From Nocardia stercoris (GTDB lineage: Bacteria; Actinomycetota; Actinomycetes; Mycobacteriales; Mycobacteriaceae): a DNA stretch of 64,000 bases. The translations under genes were made by a program, and so were the position numbers. Position 1 is the first letter of the stretch, and the number at the start of each line of letters is the position of its first letter. This document shows positions 34,103 through 41,429 of the stretch, piece after piece. The DNA lies in contig NZ_RFFH01000003.1 in assembly GCF_003696265.1 (NCBI RefSeq), positions 1 to 64,000 on the forward strand, in the 5' to 3' direction. The notes beneath the pieces are model-generated. The model searched no databases. It saw nothing but the letters and a program-made list of their open reading frames with translations, and was not told the DNA's origin.

Positions 34103-34545
34103 TCAGACCAGCGCCGGTCGGCGTGGCGATGATTGAGCGTAGTGCGCGGCCTCGTATTCGGCCGGGGTCAGGCAGTCCAGCCGGGAATGCAGGCGCGCGT
34201 TGTTGTACCAGTCGCACCACTCCATGACCGCGAACTCGACCTCGGTCAGGGTCTTGAACGGGCCGTGCCGGTCGACGACCTCGGTCTTGAACAAACCGAT
34301 GATCGACTCGGCGAGAGCATTGTCGTAGGCATCCCCAACAGAACCTACCGATGCCGAGAGCCCCCGCAGGGCAAGGGATTCGGTGAACTTGATCGATGTG
34401 TATTGGGAGCTGGCATCGGTCTGGAAGATCAGCCCTGGCTCGACCGGATGCCCGTAGTGATCGCGCCGCCAGACAGCCATGTTGAGGGCCCTGGACACCA
34501 GCGCGGTCGTCTTGGTGGCCGTTGAACCGGCGAGAACGGCGGTTC
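34103..34545 (-). pseudogene. IS3-family OrfB transposase, C-terminal half
   Basis: Encodes SRALNMAVWRRDHYGHPVEP, then FQTDASSQYTSIKFTESLAL (the second Asp of the DDE triad region), GDAYDNALAESIIGLFKTEV (the Glu) and the end FAVMEWCDWYNNARLHSRLD with LTPAEYEAAHY. The N-terminal half, with the first catalytic Asp, and all of OrfA are missing. The 5' break is at about 34545, close to the response regulator gene. Confidence 0.88.
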
Positions 34546-34559
34546 AAAGTACGGCAGGG

Positions 34560-35207
34560 CTAGGGTGTCAGCCCCGATCGGTGGGCCGCGGCAATCGCTT
34601 GCCCGCGGTCGCGGACGCCGAGCTTGGCGAACAGGGCGTTGATGTGGGATTTCACCGTGCTGACACCGATGAACAGTTCGGCGGCGATCTCGGCGTTGTT
34701 GCGGCCCGCGGCCATCAGCCGGAGAACCTCCGACTCCCGGGCGGTGAGATCGGGCGGGAGGTCGGCGGGCTGCCGCAGACCGGCCACCAGGCGCGCGCCG
34801 ACAGCGGCGGCGAGCGTGGTGTGGCCGCTGGCTACTGAGCGGACGGCGGCCGCGATCTCGGCGCGGCCGGCGTCCTTGGTCAGGTAGCCGCGGGCGCCGG
34901 CACGCAGGGCGGCGGACACCGAGGCGTCGTCGGCGTAGGTGGTGAGCACCAGGACGGCGGTGCCGGGATAGCGCGCGGTGATCGCGGCGGTAGCGGCAAC
35001 GCCGTCGGTTCCCGGCATCCGCAGATCCATCAGCACCACGTGCGGCGCGTGGGTACGGACCAAGTCGACCGTGGCAGCCCCGTCGCCGGCCTCGCCCACC
35101 ACCTCGATATCGGGCAGCAGCGACAGCACCGTGACCAGGCCGTCCCGGACGGCGGCCTGATCGTCGGCGACCACGACCCGGATCCGTTGCGCCGGTTCGG
35201 AACTCAC
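34560..35207 (-). CDS. NarL/LuxR-family response regulator
   Basis: A 215-residue response regulator. The receiver domain has the acidic pocket in VVVADDQAAVRDGL, the phosphoacceptor Asp in VVLMDLRMPGTDGV and Lys in GYLTKDAGRAE. The LuxR-type HTH is TARESEVLRLMAAGRNNAEI followed by STVKSHINALFAKLGV. The start GTG 35207 overlaps the histidine kinase stop in a GTGA quartet, so translation is coupled. It is the output half of the two-component system with the kinase at 35204-36340, and the controlled genes are unknown. Confidence 0.93.
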   Translation of the reverse strand: MSSEPAQRIRVVVADDQAAVRDGLVTVLSLLPDIEVVGEAGDGAATVDLVRTHAPHVVLMDLRMPGTDGVAATAAITARYPGTAVLVLTTYADDASVSAALRAGARGYLTKDAGRAEIAAAVRSVASGHTTLAAAVGARLVAGLRQPADLPPDLTARESEVLRLMAAGRNNAEIAAELFIGVSTVKSHINALFAKLGVRDRGQAIAAAHRSGLTP

Positions 35208-36340
35208 CGCTGCTCTCCTCGCGTACGACCGACCGTCAAGCGGACCTCCCACCGATCCCGCACCCGCCGGGCGTCGGCCGTTCCGCCGACGGCCCGCAGC
35301 CGCTCGGACATACCCAGCAGGCCGGCCCCGGATCCGGTGGGGCCCAGCACGGTACGGTGCGACGTCAACGGATTCGTCACCGTCACCACCAGATCCGCGT
35401 CCTCGTCTCGAACGGTCAACGTGACCGGTTGTCCCGCAGCATGTTTACGTGCGTTGGTCAGCGACTCCTGCACCGCGCGCAGCACCGCCACACCTGCCTG
35501 CTCGTCCAGTCCGGCCAGCTCGGTGTCCAGCCGCAGCTCCACGGTACCGCCGGCCTCCCGATGCTCCCGGGCCAGGCGCCCCAATTCCGCAGCCGGCTCG
35601 AAGTCCCCGGCCCGCAATGTCCCCACCACCCGGCGAGCGTCGGCCAGCCCGGACAGCGCCAGCCGGTACGAGGACCGGACCCGGCCGGCCGCCTCGTCCA
35701 CCCGCCCGGCCTCCAGCAACGCGTCGGCCGCATCCAGCTGCAGTGCCAGCCCGCCGAGGGTATGGGCCAGCACGTCGTGGATGTCGCGGGCGATCCGGCC
35801 GCGCTCGGCCAGCGCGGCCGCCCGGTCCCGTTCGGCGCGGATCGTCCGGTTCTGTTCGAGCAGTAGCCGGTTCTGTTCGGCGGCCAGCCGAGTCTGGCCG
35901 CGGGTCACCCCGAGCAGCATCGCCACCACCGCACCGGCCGCCATGCTCGCGACACCGCGCGCGGGCAGCTGCGCCACCAGCGCCGAGATCAACAGGGACC
36001 CGGTCGCCAGGCTCGACAGCGCCAAACCCTGCGTCAACGTCACCCCGAGCAGCGCGGGCCCACCGAACGCGACCGCGTAGGCGGTGATCAGCGAAGCCGG
36101 CAGGTAGGCGGCGCTGAGCCCGCCCGCAACTCCCATCACCACCAGAGACCAGCGGACCGCGGCGGAATCGCGGCGCGGGAGCAGTGCCCACCCGGCCCAG
36201 CCCAGCCACGACACCACGGTCAGCGCGGTGACCAACGGATAGCGGGTGAGCTCCGGCCCCACCGACCCCCACACCACGGCGACCAGGCCGATCAACCGGA
36301 CGAGCCGGGTCAGCCGCGTCGCGGTGGCAGGGGCGAGCAC
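35204..36340 (-). CDS. Sensor histidine kinase (HisKA_3 type)
   Basis: A 378-residue membrane histidine kinase. Its N-terminal 150 residues hold about five hydrophobic helices with little extracytoplasmic sequence. The dimerisation/phosphoacceptor motif is RGRIARDIHDVLAHTLGGLA (His), and the ATPase domain contains AVQESLTNARKHAAGQPV (N-box) and GSGAGLLGMSERLRAVGG (G-box). It is typical of DesK/LiaS-like sensors of membrane state. The start GTG 36340 lies 4 bases after the upstream gene's stop. The frame also runs open to 36376. It is coupled to the response regulator by a GTGA overlap. Confidence 0.92.
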   Translation of the reverse strand: MLAPATATRLTRLVRLIGLVAVVWGSVGPELTRYPLVTALTVVSWLGWAGWALLPRRDSAAVRWSLVVMGVAGGLSAAYLPASLITAYAVAFGGPALLGVTLTQGLALSSLATGSLLISALVAQLPARGVASMAAGAVVAMLLGVTRGQTRLAAEQNRLLLEQNRTIRAERDRAAALAERGRIARDIHDVLAHTLGGLALQLDAADALLEAGRVDEAAGRVRSSYRLALSGLADARRVVGTLRAGDFEPAAELGRLAREHREAGGTVELRLDTELAGLDEQAGVAVLRAVQESLTNARKHAAGQPVTLTVRDEDADLVVTVTNPLTSHRTVLGPTGSGAGLLGMSERLRAVGGTADARRVRDRWEVRLTVGRTRGEQR

Positions 36341-36344
36341 CGAT

Positions 36345-36821
36345 TCAGTGTGCCGCACCCGACCGGAACTCGGCACGCCGCACCAGGACCCCGATCCGCC
36401 CCGCCCGGTTCACCGCCAGCAGCAGGAGGATCACACCGACGGAGGTGACGGCCGTCGCGCCCATCGCCCGCGCGCCGCTATCGAGTGCTACCCGGACCAC
36501 GATCAGCAGCAGCCACAATGCGGAACCCGCCAACCCGGTGCGCGCCTCCAACCCGCCTGCTACCGGCCGCAACTGCGACAACCGGCCCATGAGCGCGCCG
36601 ACCACCAGCGACAGCGTCGCCTGCACCGCGAACGCGACCAGGTCCACCGGTCCGACGTCGTGCAGCGAGTCCCGGGCGGCCACCACTCCCAGCACCGCGA
36701 ACAGGACCGGCCCCCGCCAGATCCGTGCCTGATCCAGCACCTGCCACCGAGTCTGCCGATAAACCACCCAGCCGAGGACGAGCACCACGACCAGGGCGGC
36801 TTGAAGCTGCGAGTTCTGCAT
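36345..36821 (-). CDS. Membrane protein, first gene of the two-component operon
   Basis: A 158-residue membrane protein with about four helices (LQAALVVVLVLGWVVYRQTR, then VDLVAFAVQATLSLVVGALM, and SALWLLLIVVRVALDSGARA). It resembles DUF1453/CcdC-like proteins found beside sensor kinases. It is tightly linked to the kinase (4-bp gap), so it probably belongs to the same signalling unit, perhaps as an accessory sensor. No enzymatic motif is seen. Confidence 0.78.
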   Translation of the reverse strand: MQNSQLQAALVVVLVLGWVVYRQTRWQVLDQARIWRGPVLFAVLGVVAARDSLHDVGPVDLVAFAVQATLSLVVGALMGRLSQLRPVAGGLEARTGLAGSALWLLLIVVRVALDSGARAMGATAVTSVGVILLLLAVNRAGRIGVLVRRAEFRSGAAH

Positions 36822-36992
36822 GGATACCAGCGTCGGCGGCGTCGAGGCCCGATCACACCACCCACGGGTGGAGTTCGGGTGGATTCACCGATCGAGGCTG
36901 ATGCCGGGATACCGAGCGTCGGACCCACAAGACACCTTCGGTCGGGCGGCCTCAGCGATTCGCCCGGCTGTGCGGCCGGACCTCTCGAAACA

Positions 36993-37143
36993 AGCTGATC
37001 GGCTCGCTGGGTGGAGCGGTTCCGCACGCGGGCTGCCCGTCGGATCGCGCCCGCATCTACGAAGCGCTCGACCTGCGAATCTGCTTCTCGCACGGAGAAA
37101 CGGCGGCCGATGTGGCCGCCGTGTATTCAGTAGTGCGGGTGTG
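36993..37143 (+). pseudogene. Serine recombinase C-terminal relic
   Basis: Reads KLIGSLGGAVPHAGCPSDRA, RIYEALDLRICFSHGETAAD and VAAVYSVVR, which parallels LIDSLGDIASVLDAGSPSDR and IYDALDLQIRYSHTGLAADV at 23.2 and 40.3 kb. Only the last 50 codons are left. The GCGGCCGATGTGGCCGC hairpin is also retained. Confidence 0.75.
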
Positions 37144-37174
37144 CGGATCGCTCGGTCCGTGGCCCATCGGTGGA

Positions 37175-37738
37175 TCACGTTGGGGCGCTACTGGATCCGG
37201 TGGCTCCCGGGAGGTCCATGACGAAGTCGAAGAAAGCGCGGGCGGCGGGGGCAGCCGGACCGTCGTGGCGGTGGACCAGGCTACCGAACGGCGCAGATCG
37301 GCGCCGGTGATCTCCAGCATTCGTGGGCCGTCGTCGCGGTCGGCAGCCTCTTGCGCGATGGACCGAGGGAGGATCGCCAGGCCCAAGCCCAGTGCGGCGA
37401 AGCGCACCATCTCCTCGACCCGCACCACCTCGAACGCGACCCGGCGGCTGACCCCCGCCATATCGAGTGTCAGTGGCGGGCATTCCATCATGCCGACCGC
37501 GATATTGCCGCGTAGCACGCCGTGCAGCGCGTCGGCCTCGGCGGTCAGCAGTCCCACATCGGAGAGCACCCGTTCGGCGAACGGAAGCAGTTGTGCTCCG
37601 GCCTGAGTGAGCCGCACCGACCGTGTGGTCCGGTCGAACAGTCGCACTCCGAGCTCGTCCTCGAGCTTGCGCAGCTGTTGGGACAGCGCCGATTGGACCA
37701 CGAACTCCCCGGCGGCAGCGGTGCGGTCCCACGTCGCC
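37175..37738 (-). pseudogene. LysR-family regulator with internal deletion
   Basis: Encodes the second half of a LysR winged helix (QSALSQQLRKLEDELGVRLF, RTTRSVRLTQAGAQLLPFAE), then skips most of the effector domain and resumes with EMVRFAALGLGLAILPRSIA. A frameshift is needed near 37270 to end as RAFFDFVMDLPGATGSSSAP. The first HTH helix is cut off at about 37738. It is not functional. Confidence 0.82.
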
Positions 37739-37742
37739 GTTG

Positions 37743-37832
37743 CGGACGATCGAGGGCGCGATTCACCTGCCGAACATCAGCCACCCCGAGATCGTGAGCG
37801 ACCTGATCGCCGACTTTCTGGACAGCCTCGAC
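37743..37832 (+). pseudogene. Alpha/beta-hydrolase C-terminal fragment
   Basis: Reads RTIEGAIHLPNISHPEIVSD then LIADFLDSL, the catalytic-histidine end (GA.HLPN..P) of an enol-lactonase-like alpha/beta hydrolase. It abuts the truncated LysR gene on the opposite strand, so a deletion seems to have joined the inner parts of a divergent regulator/hydrolase pair. 37841-38139 contains no recognisable gene. Confidence 0.65.
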
Positions 37833-38139
37833 CTCCGCAATGGCGACCACGACACAGACGTCGCTGTCGGCGGGAGCGGGTCGCATTCGGACTGTGAGCC
37901 ACAGGTGAATCTGGCGGGTGCCGTCACACAGCACAAAGCCACCGTCGGCCGGTAACGGTGCCCCGGCGATAGCTGCCTTCAAGAGAGGCGGTCGTCGCCG
38001 GGTTGGAGGTAGCCCCGCGATATCGGCCGTAACCCTATGCCGCTCGGGGCGATGTCGCCCGAGTGGTGTCACACCCGGACGCTAGCATCGCCGGCGCGGG
38101 CGATTCACACTGTTTCGCTCGCAGTCTGGAGGTTGCGCT

Positions 38140-38805
38140 GTGAGCGCCATATCGAACCCGAACACATTGCCGCCCTACGCCACTCTGCCCGAGTTGCCTC
38201 TCGATGAGGCCGGCCGCGTCGAGCTGGCCCGGCAGATCTGGGATCAGCTGATCACCGGCCGAGGTGACGCCGACGATTTCGTGGACAGCTACGGCGAGGA
38301 CTACGACCTCACCGACGAGCAGCTCGGGGTAGCGTTCGCCGCGCTCCGCGCCGCGCGGCTGCGCCAGCAAGCGGAGATCGGCGCGCACACCTCCCGCACG
38401 ATCGCCGCGTTCGAAGAGATCGATGCCAACGGTGTGGTCGCACGAGCGGACTTCTCCTGCTGCGGCACCTGCGCGTCCGGCGAGATCTGGGACGAACGCG
38501 ACGACAGCCGTCACTGGAAGGGCTACATCTACTTTCATCAGCAGGACACCAGCCGGCTCCTCGAGGACGGCGCGACGTATATCGGCTTCGGCGCGTTCCC
38601 GCCCGAAGACTTCGACGAGGCCACCTACGACGCGCTGAGCGACGACGCGAAAGCGGACCTCTATACGGCCGACGTGACGCGCCTGCTCGACGAGGTGGTA
38701 TTTCCCATCCTCCGGCGGCACGGCATCGAGCCGGAATGGAACCGCGACCTGGGCACGAGGGTGCTGCTCGAGAACGCCGACTGGTACGCCCCGATCGAGG
38801 GGTAG
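38140..38805 (+). CDS. DUF6891-like protein
   Basis: A 221-residue acidic, soluble protein starting at GTG 38140, 7 bases after GGAGG. It carries ADFSCCGTCASGEIWDER, a Cys-Cys-x-x-Cys cluster that suggests metal or iron-sulfur binding, and GYIYFHQQDTSRLLEDG. The layout matches proteins annotated as DUF6891 in actinomycetes, whose function is unknown. It sits alone between decayed mobile DNA and the TM2 gene. Confidence 0.75.
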   Translation: MSAISNPNTLPPYATLPELPLDEAGRVELARQIWDQLITGRGDADDFVDSYGEDYDLTDEQLGVAFAALRAARLRQQAEIGAHTSRTIAAFEEIDANGVVARADFSCCGTCASGEIWDERDDSRHWKGYIYFHQQDTSRLLEDGATYIGFGAFPPEDFDEATYDALSDDAKADLYTADVTRLLDEVVFPILRRHGIEPEWNRDLGTRVLLENADWYAPIEG

Positions 38806-39149
38806 CGCCCGAGAGACTCCGTCACCCGAATTGCGCTGCGGGACAAATGTGGCCGGGCACCGCGAACTTCGCGGTGGCCATGGCCTCGATCCGGTGGCCC
38901 GGTTCACGACTCGAATGCCCTGGCGCACAGGGCCACGGTGCCGGACGGGACGCCCTTGACCGTGGCTCCACCGACACCGGGGATCGACCTGGGTACCGGC
39001 ACGACGGCGTGAGGGCGATACGCGTGGCTTCCTCCAAACGGATTCCAATCGGGTTGCAGCGCCGTCGGTTTACGGTGTGCGCCTGAGGCCGACCAGGCGA
39101 GTTTCCGTGCCGGAGTGGGCCATAACGCAGAGGAACCAGGAGATCACAC
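38806..39149. other. Stretch without a recognisable gene
   Basis: No frame with a family match, ribosome site or strong hairpin. It presumably contains the promoter of the TM2-domain gene. Confidence 0.45.
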
Positions 39150-39518
39150 GTGTCTGATCCATATCAGCAGCAGCCCATGCCGGAACCGCCGCAGGGCCAG
39201 CCGGGGTACGGTTCGCCGGTGCCCGGGCCGGCGCCGTACGGACCGGCCGGCTCTGATCCGCAAGCGCCCAACGGTCGCAACGGGCTGGGTGAGCCGTATT
39301 CGGACAAGTCCAAGCTGGTCGCCGGCTTGCTGGGAATCTTCCTGGGCAGCTTGGGCGTAGGGCGTTTCTATCTGGGCTACACCCGCATCGGCATAGCCCA
39401 GATCGCGGTCACATGGCTCACCTGCGGTCTCGGCGGAATCTGGCCGTTGATCGATGCCGTCATGATCTTGACCGGCAAGGTTCCCGATTCACAAGGCCGC
39501 CCGCTTCAGGAGAGCTGA
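39150..39518 (+). CDS. TM2 domain-containing membrane protein
   Basis: A 122-residue protein with a Pro/Gly/Gln-rich cytoplasmic N-terminus (about residues 1-50) followed by a TM2 domain: KLVAGLLGIFLGSLGVGRFY, LGYTRIGIAQIAVTWLTCGL and GGIWPLIDAVMILTG. Two helices are joined by a short loop with the family's G..RFYLG motif. It starts at GTG 39150 after an AGGAG box. TM2 proteins are small membrane proteins of unclear role, often beside secretion or envelope genes. Confidence 0.87.
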   Translation: MSDPYQQQPMPEPPQGQPGYGSPVPGPAPYGPAGSDPQAPNGRNGLGEPYSDKSKLVAGLLGIFLGSLGVGRFYLGYTRIGIAQIAVTWLTCGLGGIWPLIDAVMILTGKVPDSQGRPLQES

Positions 39519-39542
39519 GGACGACTCCGAGTCGGGCATTGC

Positions 39543-39590
39543 CTCTACTCGCACACAGAAATGGCGGCCGATGAGGCCGCTGCGGTTCCG
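39543..39590 (+). pseudogene. Serine recombinase C-terminal relic
   Basis: LYSHTEMAADEAAAV matches the YSHT..AADVAA segment of the recombinase C-termini in this window. Only about 15 codons are left. Confidence 0.5.
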
Positions 39591-39642
39591 GATGCGGGCA
39601 GGCCTGCGGGCTGTGCCCGCAGCTGCGATGCGGAACTTCGGA

Positions 39643-39820
39643 CTACTGATCCTTCACGCAGAAAGTGGTGGGTGGCTGGGCGAGGGTGATCACCTTGTCC
39701 GAGTCGTCGCCGCACAGGCTTTCGTCCGACCGGCCGTCGACTCGGGACACCACGCGGAAACTCGCGTCCGGGGTACCGCAGTCCGCGTACCGGTATCCGG
39801 TGATCACGCTCTCCTCGTAC
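39643..39820 (-). pseudogene. LppU/SCO3897-like lipoprotein, C-terminal remnant
   Basis: On the minus strand: ESVITGYRYADCGTPDASFR, VVSRVDGRSDESLCGDDSDK and VITLAQPPTTFCVKDQ. The spacing of the three cysteines resembles the C-terminal domain of LppU/SCO3897-type secreted proteins. The N-terminal part, with the signal sequence, is replaced at 39818 by recombinase DNA. Confidence 0.6.
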
Positions 39821-40398
39821 GTGAGGTGGTGTACTACCGGTGTCTCGCTCGTACGTTGACCCCAGGTAGTCCAGCGCTGAGCGATCATCCGAAGACGGTG
39901 AACCTGCGCGAGTCTGTGATCATCGGCCCGGTCAACCGGTGGCTGGGCCAGTTGTTCGATGGCGACCATCGGGAACGCACGATCGACACGCTGGTCGAGG
40001 CACACAATGCGGACGCCAACGGCGGTGTGCGGGAGGCACTTCGCCGGCGGATCTCGGAGGCGGTCGGGACGCTCGAACGCCACCGTGGCGCGATCGAAGC
40101 TGGTGTCGATCCGCAGATCCTGGTGGAACCGATGAACTCGGCACACGCCGAGAAGGCTATTGCCCAGCGCGAGTTGGACAACTTGCCTCAGGTGGTGCCG
40201 CTCAACCCGAGCAAGCTGCACGACCTGATCGACTCGCTGGGGGACATCGCGTCAGTGCTGGATGCGGGGAGCCCCTCGGACCGTGCTCGAATTTATGATG
40301 CGCTCGATTTGCAGATTCGCTACTCACACACAGGGTTGGCGGCCGATGTGGCCGCCAATCCGCGTGTGGTTAGCACTGGTGTCCGGAGGGGGACTTGA
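39818..40398 (+). pseudogene. Serine recombinase C-terminal third, overlapping tRNA-Leu
   Basis: Begins abruptly at REVVYYRCLARTLTPGSPAL (after the zinc ribbon) and runs to GVRRGT. The stop TGA at 40396-40398 lies inside the tRNA-Leu gene on the opposite strand. The resolvase and recombinase domains are absent. To 40394 it is the near-identical partner of 22750-23326. It shows that the 3' end of this integrase gene family is built on the terminator and 3' end of the tRNA. Confidence 0.83.
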
Positions 40399-40465
40399 AC
40401 CCCCACGCCCGTTAATAGGGCACTAGCACCTCAAGCTAGCGCGTCTGCCATTCCGCCACCCGGAC
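40377..40465 (-). tRNA. tRNA-Leu (anticodon GAG), copy 1
   Basis: 89 bases including an encoded CCA. The acceptor stem is GTCCGGG with its partner TCCGGAC, followed by discriminator A. The anticodon arm is CTAGC-TTGAGGT-GCTAG, giving anticodon GAG (reads CUC/CUU). A long class II variable arm is formed by TGCCCTATTAACGGGCG, and the T arm is GGGGGTTCAAGTCCCCC. A hairpin at 40336-40358 follows as terminator. The 3' end is repeated in part at 23308 and 33900. Confidence 0.95.
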
Positions 40466-40577
40466 CGGTGTGCTGGGAAAGAGTAACCGATCTTGGTCGG
40501 ATGACGAAAATCGTTGCGCGAGCTGGGGTGCGCTGTGCGCCATCGGGGGAGGCCCCGCGCGGGCATATACTGCGCCG

Positions 40578-41021
40578 ATGAGCGATCTTGCGGACTTCGG
40601 GCGGCTGATCGCCGGCGATCACGGCCTCTGTGTCGTGTCGACCGTGCGTGCGGACGGCACCGTTCAATCGTCTGTGGTCAACGCCGGGGTGCTGGATCAC
40701 CCGTCGACCGGACGGCCTGTCGTCGGATTCGTGGCGATCGGTGGTGCTCGCAAGCTGGACAATCTGCGCGCGCGGCCGCGGGCGGCGATCGTCGCCCGCG
40801 TCGGCTGGCAATGGGCCACGGTCGAGGGTCCGGTGTGGATCGCCGGGCCGGACGATCCGGCGCCCGGAATCGACGCCGAGCGGTTGCGCCTGCTGTTGCG
40901 GGAGGTGTTCACTGCGGCCGGTGGTACCCACGAGGACTGGGACACCTACGACCAGGTGATGGCGGCCGAGCGGCGGGCGGTCGTGCTCGTCGACCCGCAC
41001 CGCGTCTACGGCACCGCCTGA
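40578..41021 (+). CDS. PPOX-class F420/FMN-dependent oxidoreductase
   Basis: A 147-residue split-barrel flavoprotein (pyridoxamine 5'-phosphate oxidase-like, F420-binding subgroup). It has CVVSTVRADGTVQSSVVNAG, then GFVAIGGARKLDNLRARPRA and TVEGPVWIAGPDDPAP. Length and motifs match the small PPOX proteins that reduce or oxidise unknown substrates with F420H2 in Nocardia and Mycobacterium. It starts at ATG 40578. It stands just beyond the tRNA-Leu gene on the opposite strand. Confidence 0.87.
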   Translation: MSDLADFGRLIAGDHGLCVVSTVRADGTVQSSVVNAGVLDHPSTGRPVVGFVAIGGARKLDNLRARPRAAIVARVGWQWATVEGPVWIAGPDDPAPGIDAERLRLLLREVFTAAGGTHEDWDTYDQVMAAERRAVVLVDPHRVYGTA

Positions 41022-41253
41022 CCGGTCACGTGCCGGTTGCGACGGCGAAGCTGTTGTTGTGCAACGAAGCTGGCCTCGACATGCCGGCGCCTCGGCCGGC
41101 GGCGCGAAACCCGTTCGCGGGGATGGCGAGTCGGCCGTCCGGGATCAGTAGTAACGGCGCCATGATGGGTACCCGGTGTCGTTGGCGCCGCATTCGCGGG
41201 CACCGCGGCTGGGATCGAGGCACCGAACATCGGTCGTGTGGCCGGGTCCTCCA

Positions 41254-41403
41254 GTCGCTGATCTCGGGGAGGTCCTCGCCGGTCTGCCGGGTGTATGCCA
41301 GTGCCGCATCAAGCTTTTCGGCCGGCATAGCCAGCAGGGTCCCGGCGCGGCCGCTGAGCCGGGGGACGTGTTCGACGGCGGTCATGGCGAGCTGGTAGGC
41401 CCA
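41254..41403 (-). pseudogene. Phosphoketolase C-terminal remnant
   Basis: Reads WAYQLAMTAVEHVPRLSGRA, GTLLAMPAEKLDAALAYTRQ and TGEDLPEISDW, which resembles the last 50 residues of xylulose-5-phosphate phosphoketolase (H..A.D...RVP.L..RA...; GED.PE..DW). There is no start or catalytic domain. The remaining parts of 41022-41429 show nothing recognisable. Confidence 0.55.
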
Positions 41404-41429
41404 GGGCAGCGGCGATGCGTGGACCCCGG

